64,000 bases of DNA from positions 1-64,000 of the forward strand of contig JAZSNL010000013.1 in the NCBI GenBank assembly GCA_045536365.1, written 5' to 3'. Under the pieces are notes generated by a model, which had not been told where the DNA came from, ran no database searches, and saw only the letters and a list, made by a program, of their open reading frames with translations. The DNA comes from JAZSNL01 sp045536365. GTDB lineage: Bacteria; Bacillota_I; Bacilli_A; ML615J-28; CAG-313. A program made the translations under genes and the position numbers. Shown piece after piece: positions 16,502-26,077 of the stretch (the first letter of the stretch is position 1; each line of letters starts with the position of its first letter).

Positions 16502-17622
16502 TAGATTTCCTTAGTAAAACAACGACGACGTTTATGTTGTCTTGCGTCAAATGTTTTCCACATGCTTTGAACAGCTGTGTTTGTTTCAAGTTCAGGGCCT
16601 GTTTCTAAGTATTTAACATTGTTGTCGCGACATACTTTGGCGAGATGGTTAATTATAATTGCTGGAAGACCTTTTGATTGATATTCTGGTTGTACTGCAA
16701 TAAAGAACATTTCAAGTGTATCATTTTGTTTTTTTAAGGCTTTTAATAGTCTAAATATACCAAATGGTAATAATTTTCCGTTGGATTTCTTTAATGCTTT
16801 TGCAATACTAGGTACTAATACAGCAAATCCAATTATTTTATCATCTTTATCTTTAATTGAACAGATGTATCTTAGATTAACAATAGGGATGTAATCTGCT
16901 ATTGCTTTATTAATAACATCATCAGTTAATGGAACAGTTCCATATAGTTTAGAAAACGCTATATCTATTACTTTAAAGGCTTCTTTTGCATCTTTTTGTA
17001 ATTCTTTTCTTTTTGTATATGTGATTAGTGAATAATTATTATGTTCTAATAATCTGTTTGAAATTTTTTCGAATTTTTCATCAATTGTAGTTGGGACTTT
17101 TAATTGATATTCAACCCAGTCTATATCTTTAGTAAAACCTAGTTTTTCCATATGTTTTAAATAGTATGGATGATTATAGAATGTTATTGACATATTTAAT
17201 TCATCAAATCCTTCTACTAACATACCTTCATGATCCATATCTGTAAAACCGATAGGACCCATAATAGTAGAATGTGAATTTTGTTTTCCCCAATTAATGA
17301 CTTCGTTCATTAAAGCTTCTGATACTTCATAGTCATCAATGAAATCAAAACGGGTAAATCTTATCGCATTTTGATTCCATTTTTCATTATATGCGTGATT
17401 TATTAAACCAGCGATTCTTCCAACGATTTTATTATCTTTATATGCAAGAAATAACTTAGTTTCGCAGAATTCATATGCCGGATTATCGTGTTTAGTGAAA
17501 GTGGCTATTTCATCAGAGAATAAAAATGGGACATAGTATGGATTATCCTTATATAAAGTGTTAGGAAAGTTGACCCATTTTTTAAGATCTTTTTTCGTTT
17601 TTACTTCTAAAATTTTTACCAT
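16501..17622 (-). CDS. GNAT-like N-acetyltransferase family protein
   Basis: The 373-aa protein resembles long GNAT-like proteins of Firmicutes and Bacteroidetes. The N-terminal half has LYKDNPYYVPFLFSDE and GRIAGLINHAYN, with GPIGFTDMDHEGMLVEGFD near 145. The C-terminal half has the acetyl-CoA fold, with VQPEYQSKGLPAIIINHL as the motif A loop near 315. The acceptor substrate is unknown. AAAAGGTGA precedes the ATG. Confidence 0.8.
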   Translation of the reverse strand: MVKILEVKTKKDLKKWVNFPNTLYKDNPYYVPFLFSDEIATFTKHDNPAYEFCETKLFLAYKDNKIVGRIAGLINHAYNEKWNQNAIRFTRFDFIDDYEVSEALMNEVINWGKQNSHSTIMGPIGFTDMDHEGMLVEGFDELNMSITFYNHPYYLKHMEKLGFTKDIDWVEYQLKVPTTIDEKFEKISNRLLEHNNYSLITYTKRKELQKDAKEAFKVIDIAFSKLYGTVPLTDDVINKAIADYIPIVNLRYICSIKDKDDKIIGFAVLVPSIAKALKKSNGKLLPFGIFRLLKALKKQNDTLEMFFIAVQPEYQSKGLPAIIINHLAKVCRDNNVKYLETGPELETNTAVQSMWKTFDARQHKRRRCFTKEI

Positions 17623-17701
17623 AAATCACCTTTTTTGAATAAATTGGGCTAAAAAGCTCATATTAAGTATATCACTTTTTTATTAAATTGTCAAAAAGTT
17701 G

Positions 17702-17735
17702 AAAAAAACGTCAATTTTTTGAATTGGCGTTTTTT
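17702..17735 (-). terminator. Intrinsic terminator after queT (leftward)
   Basis: AAAAAACGTCAATT and its complement form a stem around a short loop, with one G-U pair. On the minus strand it follows the queT stop by a few bases and ends in T's. Confidence 0.8.
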
Positions 17736-17742
17736 GATAAAT

Positions 17743-18201
17743 TTAGATCATTTTTTTAAATATTTCTTTTTTTCTTAATGATAAAAAGATAATTAATCCT
17801 ATAATCATAACTACTGCTTCACCTAATAATACCCATGCTGCATTTATTAAAAAAGGTGTATTATAAACAATAGATAATTCTATACCTACTAATATTGTGT
17901 TAGTTAATATTGGATAAATAGTTGAAATATAAATATTTTTTGTCTTATACATTAAGATTCCCGCAAGTAAGGTTGCGGTAGTTCCAAAGGCAATATCATA
18001 TAATACCATAGGACTAAAGAAATTAGATATTAAACATCCAATTGTTAAACTAATAACATATTCTTTTTTATATAAACATAAAAACATTAATATTTCAGAT
18101 ATTCTAAATTGAATTGTTTCATAAGAAAAAGGATTGATAACTGTTAAAACAACATAAAGAGTTGAAACAATGGCAATCCTTGTAATTTTGTTAGTATCCA
18201 T
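17743..18201 (-). CDS. queT: Queuosine precursor transporter QueT
   Basis: The 152-aa integral membrane protein has five or six hydrophobic segments. It matches the QueT family (VSTLYVVLTVINPFSY, then QFRISEILMFLCLYKKEY), the probable substrate-binding (S) component of an ECF importer for queuosine precursors. An in-frame ATG exists at 18282, but AAGGAGGAAA just before 18201 and the family N-terminus support the shorter form. The leader contains a preQ1 riboswitch, which strongly supports the assignment. Confidence 0.9.
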   Translation of the reverse strand: MDTNKITRIAIVSTLYVVLTVINPFSYETIQFRISEILMFLCLYKKEYVISLTIGCLISNFFSPMVLYDIAFGTTATLLAGILMYKTKNIYISTIYPILTNTILVGIELSIVYNTPFLINAAWVLLGEAVVMIIGLIIFLSLRKKEIFKKMI

Positions 18202-18202
18202 A

Positions 18203-18250
18203 TTTCCTCCTTGTTTTTTAGTTTGGATGGTTATGCAAGGAACATCCATA
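18203..18250 (-). promoter_or_regulatory. preQ1-I riboswitch controlling queT
   Basis: On the minus strand, GGATG and CATCC form stem P1 (positions 18243-18247 and 18225-18229). The loop contains CCTTG (18236-18240), which pairs with CAAGG (18209-18213) in the A-rich tail AAACTAAAAAACAAGG, giving the small H-type pseudoknot of this class. The second strand of that pseudoknot overlaps the AAGGAGG ribosome site, so ligand binding would block translation of queT. Confidence 0.88.
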
Positions 18251-18306
18251 ATTATTATAGCATAATATGAATAAAAATTCAATTAATAAGTTTATAAACG
18301 AACTTA

Positions 18307-18335
18307 TTGAAGAAATTGAAAAAATAGTGTATAAT
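18307..18335 (+). promoter_or_regulatory. Promoter of the acyltransferase-ktr operon
   Basis: TTGAAG (18307-18312) and TATAAT (18330-18335) are 17 bp apart; AGGTGA follows before the ATG at 18352. Confidence 0.7.
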
Positions 18336-18351
18336 TAGTATAGGTGAGATT

Positions 18352-19005
18352 ATGCAGAAAATTGATATTAATTCTTGGAATAGAAAAAAACATTATGATT
18401 GGTTTTCGACTTTTACTAATCCGACATATGGGATGAATGTTAGAATGGATGTTACTAAATTATATCATTATGTTAAAAATAATAATCAATCTTTCTTTAT
18501 TGGAATGTTATATTTAGTTACTAAAGGTTGTAATATGGTTGATGCGATGAGATTAAGAATAATAAATGATGAAGTATATTTATTTGATGTTATTAATCCA
18601 TCTTATACTGTTAAGATTAGTGATGATAATTATGATAATGTTACACAAGATTATTATGATGATTATAATGTTTTTTATGAATACACAAAAAAAATAATTG
18701 ATGAGACTAAAAAACAAATAAAAACTAAAGATGATGGATATAATCCATCTGATCGATGGGATTATTATTATATGACTTGTCTTCCTTGGATAAGTATTGA
18801 AGGATTAACTCATCCAATTCCTGATGAGAGACAGTCTCAAAGTGTACCAAGAATTTGTTGGGACAAGTTTGTTATAAATAATGATAAAGTAGAACTTGTT
18901 TTAAATATAACTGTTAATCATATGTTAGTTGATGGATTTCATTTATCAAGGGCTTTCAATAATATTCAAATGTTATTAAATAATGTAGAAGATGAATTAA
19001 AGTAA
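18352..19005 (+). CDS. Chloramphenicol acetyltransferase-like acyltransferase
   Basis: The 217-aa protein has the CAT fold signature: WNRKKHYDWFSTFTNPTYG at the N-terminus and, near residue 190, NHMLVDGFHLSRAF, which aligns with HHAVxDGxH and keeps the catalytic His followed by DGFH. Catalysis as a trimer using acetyl-CoA is known for the family. Several CAT-family residues differ, so resistance should not be assumed. Its stop is 13 bp before ktrB. Confidence 0.87.
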   Translation: MQKIDINSWNRKKHYDWFSTFTNPTYGMNVRMDVTKLYHYVKNNNQSFFIGMLYLVTKGCNMVDAMRLRIINDEVYLFDVINPSYTVKISDDNYDNVTQDYYDDYNVFYEYTKKIIDETKKQIKTKDDGYNPSDRWDYYYMTCLPWISIEGLTHPIPDERQSQSVPRICWDKFVINNDKVELVLNITVNHMLVDGFHLSRAFNNIQMLLNNVEDELK

Positions 19006-19018
19006 ATGAGGTGAATAT

Positions 19019-20347
19019 ATGCAGAAGAAAGTGATAAATCCGTATTTTTATATCATTATTAGTTTCTTAGCTGTAGTTTTAGTAGGAACTTTATTATTGT
19101 GGTTACCTTTTTCTGTTAAAGAAGGTAATATGCAATTTATTGATGCTTTATTCATGTCAACATCTGCTGTTTGTGTAACAGGACTTGCGACAGTAAATAT
19201 TGCGGCTAATTTTACATTGTATGGTAAAATCGTTTTATTGATTCTTATTGAAATAGGAGGACTTAGTTTTTTAACTATTGTTGTCTTTTTTGCAAGTTTG
19301 ATGTCTTCAAAATTGAAGATTACTCATTTATATGTTATGAGAGAGGCTTTAAATCAAAATGGTGTAAAAGGGGTTCTTGGTTTAATTAGATTAATTGTTG
19401 GAACTGCTTTGTCTATTCAAGTATTAGGTGTTATTGCGTGTTTCTTTGCGTTTAGGAAGGAATTACCTGATGCGAGAAGTATTGAGATTTTAGGATATAG
19501 TATTTTTCATACTATTTCATCTTTCAATAATGCTGGTTTTGATACTTTCGGACCTGATAGTTTAATTCCTTTTGCTAATAGTGTATCAGTTAATGTTATT
19601 ACAATGGCATTAATTGTTATAGGTGGTTTAGGGTTTGTTGTTATTCATGATTTATTAAATAAACCTAGTTGGGATAAGTTTACTCTTCATTCAAAGATTG
19701 TTCTTATTACTACTGCTATTTTATTAATAGTTGGTACTTTATTGTTTAAGGTATCAATGGGGGATAGAATTACTTGGTTACAATCAGCGTTTATGAGTGT
19801 TACTACTAGAACTGCTGGTTTTATGACTTTTAATATGAGTGAGTTAACTCCTACTGCATATGTTATTTCGATTTTTATGATGATTATTGGTGCATCACCT
19901 TGTTCTACAGGTGGTGGTATTAAAACTACAACTTTGTTTATTATTATAATTACGATTGCATCTGTTGCAGGAAGAAAAAAATTAGTTGCTTTTAATCGAA
20001 AGGTATCTAATGATACGGTTATAAAGGCTTTTGCTTTAGTTACTTTTGTTATTATTTATTTAGTTATTGCAACTTGTTTAATGACTGTTTCTGAAGCTGA
20101 GTTATTAAGTAGTGGAAATTGTAATTTGCAAGATATTGTATTTGAGGTTTCTTCTGCTTTTGGTACTGTTGGATTATCTAGTAACTTAACTCCTAATTTA
20201 AGTGTAGGAGGAAAGGTTATTATTTCGCTTACAATGTTATGTGGAAGAATGGGTCCACTTACTATTATAAATTTAATGAGTAATAATTGGCTTTCATCTA
20301 ATCATTCTAATGTTGATTATCTTGAAGCTAGTGTATTAGTAGGATAG
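19019..20347 (+). CDS. ktrB: Potassium uptake channel subunit KtrB (TrkH family)
   Basis: The 442-aa protein has four repeated membrane-pore-membrane units. The four filter loops are visible: SAVCVTGLATV (near 50), SSFNNAGFD (near 175), TTRTAGFMTF (near 265) and SSAFGTVGLS (near 380), each with the key Gly. It conducts K+ with Na+ coupling and is gated by the KtrA ring encoded next. AATGAGGTGA precedes the start. Confidence 0.94.
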   Translation: MQKKVINPYFYIIISFLAVVLVGTLLLWLPFSVKEGNMQFIDALFMSTSAVCVTGLATVNIAANFTLYGKIVLLILIEIGGLSFLTIVVFFASLMSSKLKITHLYVMREALNQNGVKGVLGLIRLIVGTALSIQVLGVIACFFAFRKELPDARSIEILGYSIFHTISSFNNAGFDTFGPDSLIPFANSVSVNVITMALIVIGGLGFVVIHDLLNKPSWDKFTLHSKIVLITTAILLIVGTLLFKVSMGDRITWLQSAFMSVTTRTAGFMTFNMSELTPTAYVISIFMMIIGASPCSTGGGIKTTTLFIIIITIASVAGRKKLVAFNRKVSNDTVIKAFALVTFVIIYLVIATCLMTVSEAELLSSGNCNLQDIVFEVSSAFGTVGLSSNLTPNLSVGGKVIISLTMLCGRMGPLTIINLMSNNWLSSNHSNVDYLEASVLVG

Positions 20348-20356
20348 GAGGATAAT

Positions 20357-21028
20357 ATGAAAAAAACTTTTTTAGTTGTAGGGGTAAGTAGATATGGACT
20401 TGCTTTAGTTAAACAATTGGCTGAACTTGATGCGACAGTTATTGGTATTGATATTAATGGAGATGAACTAGCAAATGCTGAACAATATTTGAGTAGTGCA
20501 TTTGTATGTGATGCGAGAAATAAAGTGGCGTTAGAAGAAGTAGGTGTTAATAAAAAACATATTGATCATGCTATTATTACAATAGGTGGTAAATTGGATG
20601 CTACTGTTCTTACATTTATGAATTTAAATGAATTGGGTATTCCAAGAATATCTGTTCGTGTTGATGATGATCGTTCTCGTCAAGTTTTAGAAAGAATTGG
20701 AGCATCAGAGTTTATTACTCCTGAGACTTCAGCTGCCCGTACTTATGCTTCACAAATTATTAGTGATAATATGTTTGAATATACTAGAATTAGTGATAAG
20801 TATAGCATTACTGAAATTAAAATTAATGAATTTTTTAAAGGTATTCAATTAGTTGAACTTAATGCGCGTAATAAGTATGGAGTTAATATTGTTGCAATAG
20901 TAAGAAATAAAGAAACAATTATTCCTACTGGGGAAACTATAATACATGCAAAAGATAAGATTTATGTAATTGGTACTGCTAGTAGAATAAGTAAATTAGA
21001 AAGTGTTTTAAATAAGGAGAAAAAATAA
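20357..21028 (+). CDS. ktrA: Potassium uptake regulatory subunit KtrA
   Basis: The 223-aa cytoplasmic protein has an N-terminal RCK domain with nucleotide-binding VVGVSRYGLALVKQ and the following acidic IGIDINGDEL, then a C-terminal TrkA-C domain (about 140-220) ending in IYVIGTASRISKLES. In relatives the C-terminal domain binds c-di-AMP. It gates KtrB, encoded 9 bases upstream. The GH18 gene begins on its stop codon. Confidence 0.94.
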   Translation: MKKTFLVVGVSRYGLALVKQLAELDATVIGIDINGDELANAEQYLSSAFVCDARNKVALEEVGVNKKHIDHAIITIGGKLDATVLTFMNLNELGIPRISVRVDDDRSRQVLERIGASEFITPETSAARTYASQIISDNMFEYTRISDKYSITEIKINEFFKGIQLVELNARNKYGVNIVAIVRNKETIIPTGETIIHAKDKIYVIGTASRISKLESVLNKEKK

Positions 21029-22458
21029 TGAATAAAATTTTAAAAAGAGTTTTATTATCATTAATTATTGGTATCTTTTGTTTTAGCTTAATTGCTTGTA
21101 AAAAAAATAATAACAATAATAATGGTAACAATGGTAATAATGGAGGAGGTAATAATTCTAATATGAATGATGAATATTATCAATCTTTATTAGATGAATT
21201 TTTACCTGATGTTGTAGAAGATAATATTGATCTTCCTGCACAAAAGGATAATTTATATTTTATATGGAGTTCATCAGATGAAAGAACTCTTTCAAGAAGA
21301 GGTATCGTTAATCGAGGAAGAAAAGATATTGTTGTTACAATGAGTATGGAAGTTATTATTGATGATACTGTTGGTATTTATTCAAAAGAAGTTACTGTTC
21401 CTGCAATTGCATTTCCTGATTTAAGACCTGGTAAAATTGTTTTTGGTTATTATTCTACATGGCATTATGATGGATATAGTAATTTAAAGAAAAATGTTGA
21501 TGTTATTAATTTAAGTTTTGCATATGTTTATCCTAATTTTACACTAGACATGTCACAAGTTGATAAAAATATTGATAATTATTTGTCTGTAAGAAAATAT
21601 GGTGTTCGTGTTGTTTTATCTGTACAAGGATACGGAGCTAATGGACAAAACTTTAGTGATGCGGCATCAACTGCTGAGGGTAGACAAAAATTAGCAGATG
21701 AAATGTTAAAAGTTGTTGAGACTTATCATTTTGATGGTATTGATATTGACTGGGAATATCCTACATATGAAACTAGTAGACCTGTTGCGGATAAGGAAAA
21801 TTATACTTTATTAATGCAAACTATTTACGCAACATTTAAAATGGCAAATGAGGATTATTTAGTTACTGCAGCATTACCAGGTGGTGCTTATGGATATAAA
21901 CGTTATAATTTAAAAGATGTAGAACCTTATATTGATTATTTACATTTAATGACTTATGACTTAGAAGCATCTGGTTTAGCAGTTCATCATTCTGCTTTAT
22001 ATGTTTCAAATGGTACTGCACAATCAGCTTCAGCTGATGCATCAGTTGAAATATATAATTTAAGAGGATTCCCAATGTCAAAAATTGTAATTGGTATTGC
22101 ATTCTATGGTAAATATACAAATCTTTCTAATCCAGGAACAAGTATTTTAAGAAAACAAACTTCTGGATCTTATAAAACATTAACATATGAAGCTATTTAT
22201 TCTAATTATATAAGTAAAATAGGTAATGGTGTAACTCGTTATTGGGATTCAACAGCACAAGCTCCTTATTTATATGATGAAAATAGAGGACATTTCGTAA
22301 CTTATGAAGATGAACAATCTATTGAAGCCAAATGTAAATACGCAAGAGATAATTCACTTGCAGGTGTTATGATTTGGGAATTAGGTGAAGATTATGAAGA
22401 TCGTCTACTTGAAGCCGTATTTGATGGTATGCGAATTTCAATAGAGGACTTTGAATAA
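21028..22458 (+). CDS. GH18 glycosidase lipoprotein
   Basis: The 476-aa protein has a lipoprotein signal (LIAC, Cys near 24) followed by an Asn/Gly-rich linker to about residue 46, a short Ig-like region to about 130, and a GH18 barrel. The catalytic motif DGIDIDWEYP is near 235, with the acid Glu near 242, and YDLEASG and GVMIWELGEDY are the later barrel strands. Substrates in the family are chitin or peptidoglycan-type beta-1,4-GlcNAc glycans; a spore or wall hydrolase is possible. It starts on the ktrA stop codon. Confidence 0.9.
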   Translation: MNKILKRVLLSLIIGIFCFSLIACKKNNNNNNGNNGNNGGGNNSNMNDEYYQSLLDEFLPDVVEDNIDLPAQKDNLYFIWSSSDERTLSRRGIVNRGRKDIVVTMSMEVIIDDTVGIYSKEVTVPAIAFPDLRPGKIVFGYYSTWHYDGYSNLKKNVDVINLSFAYVYPNFTLDMSQVDKNIDNYLSVRKYGVRVVLSVQGYGANGQNFSDAASTAEGRQKLADEMLKVVETYHFDGIDIDWEYPTYETSRPVADKENYTLLMQTIYATFKMANEDYLVTAALPGGAYGYKRYNLKDVEPYIDYLHLMTYDLEASGLAVHHSALYVSNGTAQSASADASVEIYNLRGFPMSKIVIGIAFYGKYTNLSNPGTSILRKQTSGSYKTLTYEAIYSNYISKIGNGVTRYWDSTAQAPYLYDENRGHFVTYEDEQSIEAKCKYARDNSLAGVMIWELGEDYEDRLLEAVFDGMRISIEDFE

Positions 22459-22483
22459 AATATTAAGGAAGGAGAAATACATA

Positions 22484-22711
22484 ATGGCTAAAAAATCTGG
22501 TTTTTGTGCATCTTTTAATAAACTTGGTTTATTAATCAAATTACTTGTTACTATTTTCTTAGATCCAATTATCGGTGCAATCTATCGTATTGCTGCTGGC
22601 AGAATTATTGCTGGTATCTTATGGTTAATTACAGGTGGTTTATTTGGTATTGGTTGGATTATTGATATCTTAACAGTATTATTAAAAGGTAAATATACTT
22701 TACTTGCATAA
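22484..22711 (+). CDS. TM2-domain-like small membrane protein
   Basis: The 75-aa protein has two hydrophobic helices (about 17-37 and 41-68), and its GIGWIIDILTVLLKGKY end is typical of TM2-like proteins. GGAAGGAG lies 10 bases before the ATG at 22484; an ATG at 22451 lies within the upstream gene. It ends the operon at a terminator. Function is unknown. Confidence 0.75.
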   Translation: MAKKSGFCASFNKLGLLIKLLVTIFLDPIIGAIYRIAAGRIIAGILWLITGGLFGIGWIIDILTVLLKGKYTLLA

Positions 22712-22719
22712 TTGAAAAG

Positions 22720-22752
22720 AAAACATTAAAGGGCTCCTTTAATGTTTTTTTT
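22720..22752 (+). terminator. Intrinsic terminator after the ktr-GH18 operon
   Basis: AACATTAAAGG and CCTTTAATGTT pair around a GCT loop and are followed by eight T's. Confidence 0.85.
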
Positions 22753-22753
22753 G

Positions 22754-23041
22754 TTATAATATGTTATAATTAGAAAGTAATTTATTCTTTAATTCATTTA
22801 CATCATTAACTAATTGATTATATTCTTGGACTGTTGGAGTTGCGGAAGCTTGTGCGGAAATGGTAAGTAATACTTGACCGACAAGTTCAAACCAGTTTCC
22901 TATTGAATTTTGTTGTCCAGGAGTTAATCCAATGGAGATTACATACGCAAAAACATTTGCAAGTAAAGAAAATTCATATGGTGATAGATTATCAAGATAA
23001 GACATAATAGAAACATTACTTTTTTTATTATTTTCTTCCAT
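22754..23041 (-). CDS. Hypothetical small protein
   Basis: I do not recognise this 95-aa protein. Residues 18-75 are moderately hydrophobic helices (YEFSLLANVFAYVISIGL; NWFELVGQVLLTISAQAS) and the C-terminus is a short coiled coil (NQLVNDVNELKNKLLS). AGGTGA lies before the ATG. It faces the SDR gene divergently across 60 bp. Confidence 0.7.
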   Translation of the reverse strand: MEENNKKSNVSIMSYLDNLSPYEFSLLANVFAYVISIGLTPGQQNSIGNWFELVGQVLLTISAQASATPTVQEYNQLVNDVNELKNKLLSNYNIL

Positions 23042-23101
23042 TTTATCACCTATTATATAATACGCTAAAAATAAAAAAAGGAAACTAAAGTAGGTGAAAA
23101 T

Positions 23102-23863
23102 ATGAGTGTTGGAATAATAACTGGTTCATCAAGTGGATTCGGTAAAGAATTTGCGGGGAAAATCAAAAAATATTATCCGAATATTGATGAATTATGGTTA
23201 ATATCAAGATCAAAAGATAAATTGGAAAATATTAAAAAAGAATTGATTAATGATTTTAATAATATTGAAATATTATCATATGATATTACAACAGATGAAT
23301 TTATTAATAAATATACTGAATTATTAATAAATAAAAAACCACAAATTGAGGTTTTAATTAATAATGCAGGAATTGGATATAATGGTAAATTTATTGATTT
23401 ACCATTAAATGAGATTAATAAAATGATTGATTTAAATATTAAATCACTTACTAACATTACATATTTATCTATTCCTTATATTATAAGAAAAGGACATATT
23501 ATTCAAATTGCTAGCGCAGGTGGATTTATTCCTCAACCAGGATATGCAGTATATTCATCAAGTAAAAACTTTGTTTATTTTTTATCAAAAGCTTTAGCAA
23601 AAGAATTAAGAAAAGATGAAAAATATATTACAATAGCTTGTCCAGGACCATCTGATACATCTTTTTATCAAACAAGTAGTAAATACTATGAAGTACCTAA
23701 ATATAAATATAAAAATATTGTTAATCATAAAAAAGTAGTTAAAAAAATACTGAAAGATTCTGTAAAAAATAAGAAAGTTTCTATTTATGGATTTAAAATG
23801 AAAATGGTTTTTATTTTATCTAAAATGTTTTCTTATGATTTCTTAATGAGGTTTATTAAATAA
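23102..23863 (+). CDS. SDR family NAD(P)-dependent oxidoreductase
   Basis: The 253-aa protein has the classical short-chain dehydrogenase elements: GSSSGFGKEFA nucleotide loop (residues 8-18), LINNAGIGYNG near 87, the catalytic Ser region (QIASAGG) near 138, and YxxxK (YSSSK) near 152. The substrate is unknown; the hydrophobic C-terminal helix resembles lipid-linked SDRs. AGTAGGTGA precedes the start. The traX-like gene follows by one base. Confidence 0.9.
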   Translation: MSVGIITGSSSGFGKEFAGKIKKYYPNIDELWLISRSKDKLENIKKELINDFNNIEILSYDITTDEFINKYTELLINKKPQIEVLINNAGIGYNGKFIDLPLNEINKMIDLNIKSLTNITYLSIPYIIRKGHIIQIASAGGFIPQPGYAVYSSSKNFVYFLSKALAKELRKDEKYITIACPGPSDTSFYQTSSKYYEVPKYKYKNIVNHKKVVKKILKDSVKNKKVSIYGFKMKMVFILSKMFSYDFLMRFIK

Positions 23864-23864
23864 T

Positions 23865-24674
23865 ATGAAAAATAAAATTTTATTTCTTACCGCCGCAATG
23901 TTAAAAATTATCGGTATGGTTACTATGGTAATAGATCATGTCGGTGTAATGTTTTTTGAACATATCGGTCAATATTATGATTTATACCGAATAATAGGAC
24001 GAATTGCTTTTGTTATTTTTGCTTTTTTAATTACTGATGGAATGATTCATTCAAAGAATAAAATTAAATATATTATTCAAATGTTAGTAATTGGTCTTAT
24101 TATTCAATTAGTTGAAATGTTTATTTTAGGTATGGACGAAGGAGAGGTAATGAGTACTCTTGGCCTTTCTGCATTAATAATATACTTTTTACAAAAAACT
24201 TCATGGAAATCTAAAATATTCTCTTTAATTCCTTTTGGGTTAATTGTCCTTGGTGATATGGATTTAGATTTAACAGCTTTTGAATTTCAATATGGAATTT
24301 ATGGCTGTTTTATGATTGTAGGTTTTTATTATTGTTATATTTTAGGATATAAAATAGTTAAAAAATATAATCTAAATAAAGATATCGAAATGAATGAGTA
24401 TTTAAAAAGTGTTGATTTTATAAGAATAAGAAATGTTATATCTTGTATATTCTTAATTATTCTTAATCTTATATATGCTGGAGCATCATATATTATTCAT
24501 ATTAGAAGTTACTATGAAATAGAAATACAATTATATTCAATGTTAGGGGTATTGTTTATTATATTTTATAATGGAAGAAGAGGATATAATAAGCCTTGGT
24601 TTAAATGGTTTTGTTATTTCTTTTATCCATTACAATTTATTTTAGTTTTTGTTGCGTATATGTTATTTGGATAG
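23865..24674 (+). CDS. TraX family membrane protein
   Basis: The 269-aa protein has eight or so membrane segments and the TraX pattern MLKIIGMVTMVIDHVGVMFF followed by YRIIGRIAFVIFAFLITDG. TraX of F plasmid acetylates pilin N-termini; chromosomal homologues are acyltransferase-3-like and of unknown target. It directly follows the SDR gene, so the two may act on one envelope component. Confidence 0.87.
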   Translation: MKNKILFLTAAMLKIIGMVTMVIDHVGVMFFEHIGQYYDLYRIIGRIAFVIFAFLITDGMIHSKNKIKYIIQMLVIGLIIQLVEMFILGMDEGEVMSTLGLSALIIYFLQKTSWKSKIFSLIPFGLIVLGDMDLDLTAFEFQYGIYGCFMIVGFYYCYILGYKIVKKYNLNKDIEMNEYLKSVDFIRIRNVISCIFLIILNLIYAGASYIIHIRSYYEIEIQLYSMLGVLFIIFYNGRRGYNKPWFKWFCYFFYPLQFILVFVAYMLFG

Positions 24675-24755
24675 TTAATATATGAATTGAAACAAAAGTA
24701 GAAATATGTTATAATATATATTAAGGGGGAAAAAATATACGAACGAGGAATATTT

Positions 24756-26045
24756 ATGAATTTAGATAAAGTAAAAAGACATGATAATCAAAGAAAACCA
24801 TGTAAAGAAAATTTTCTTTTAAAATGTTTATTTGTTTTTCTTTCATTTTTATTGTCATGTTTTCATCCTTTTAAGGTAAAGAAAATAAAAATGAAGGAAT
24901 TAAAAGAACCACATTTAATATTATTAAATCATACATCAATGGCTGATTTAAAATTTATGGTTCGAATGAATAAAAATAAACCATTTAATTACGTAATGGC
25001 AATAGATGCATATTTAGATGCTGCTTTTACTCATTTACAAGAGTTTATTATGCGTCATTATGGAGGAATTATCAAAAGAAAATTCACAAATGATTTTTAT
25101 CTAATTAGACAAATAAAATATGCGTTAAAAACAAATAAACATAATGTTGTTATGTATCCTGAAGCTAGATTTTGTCTAAGTGGTACTTTTTCATCAATTC
25201 CTGAATCATTAGGAAAATTGATAAAAGTATTAGATGTTCCTGTTGTGACAATGCAGACATTAGGAACTTACATTTCTCAACCTTGTTGGAGTGATAAGGT
25301 TGATCGAAATGCTCCTGTAGAAGTTACAATACAGTATTTGTTAACAAAAGAACAAATTAAAGAAATGGATTATCAAGAAATTAATCAAAAGATTATTGAT
25401 GCGTTAGATTATAATGATTTTGATTATCAATTAGAACGTGGTATTAAAATTAAATATAAAAAACGTGCTGAAGGATTAAATCATATTTTATATCAATGTC
25501 CTCATTGTTTAGAAGCTCACAATATGTATTCTCATAAAGATAAATTATGGTGTGGTAGTTGTAAACATGAATGGAGTTTTTTAGAAAACGGCAAATTACA
25601 ATCAACAAATGGTGAAACATATTTTGATAATATCCCTGATTGGTTTGAGTGGGAAAGAGAAAATGTTAAACAAGAAATTATTAAAGGTGAATATTCTTTT
25701 TCTGATGATGTTATGATTTATGCGTTACCAAACGCAAAAGGATTAATACCAATTGGTATTGGTCATTTAACTCATGATATGGAAAAAGGATTTCATTTAA
25801 CAGGTGATTTTAAAGAATTTAAAATTGATATAACAAGAGAACCTATTTCAATGTATTCATGTCATGTTGAATATAATTTCTGGAAACATGGTGAATGTTT
25901 AGATATTTCAACATTAGATGATACTTTCTTTGTTCATCCTTTAAATCATCGTGATTGTTTAACTAAATTCCATTTTGCAACAGAAGAAATTTTTAAGATT
26001 GTGAACCAAAGACTTCAAGAAGAAAATAAAAATATCGAAAAATAA
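24756..26045 (+). CDS. PlsC-like acyltransferase with C-terminal zinc-binding region
   Basis: The 429-aa protein has an N-terminal hydrophobic anchor (about 24-40) and the acyltransferase motif LLNHTSMAD (HX4D near residue 57), with YPEARF near 139 as the phosphate-binding motif. After about residue 245 comes a zinc ribbon (CPHC…WCGSC) and a 150-residue domain rich in beta structure. It probably acylates a lysophospholipid or similar acceptor at the membrane. The role of the extra domain is unknown. A lipid-kinase-like gene follows. Confidence 0.85.
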   Translation: MNLDKVKRHDNQRKPCKENFLLKCLFVFLSFLLSCFHPFKVKKIKMKELKEPHLILLNHTSMADLKFMVRMNKNKPFNYVMAIDAYLDAAFTHLQEFIMRHYGGIIKRKFTNDFYLIRQIKYALKTNKHNVVMYPEARFCLSGTFSSIPESLGKLIKVLDVPVVTMQTLGTYISQPCWSDKVDRNAPVEVTIQYLLTKEQIKEMDYQEINQKIIDALDYNDFDYQLERGIKIKYKKRAEGLNHILYQCPHCLEAHNMYSHKDKLWCGSCKHEWSFLENGKLQSTNGETYFDNIPDWFEWERENVKQEIIKGEYSFSDDVMIYALPNAKGLIPIGIGHLTHDMEKGFHLTGDFKEFKIDITREPISMYSCHVEYNFWKHGECLDISTLDDTFFVHPLNHRDCLTKFHFATEEIFKIVNQRLQEENKNIEK

Positions 26046-26077
26046 AAAATATTCATTCTTATAAGGAAGTGAAAATA

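Noticed and set aside
18352..19005. Chloramphenicol resistance gene
   Set aside because: The fold and catalytic His are CAT-like, but the motif differs (NHMLVDGFH) and context is chromosomal; resistance cannot be claimed.
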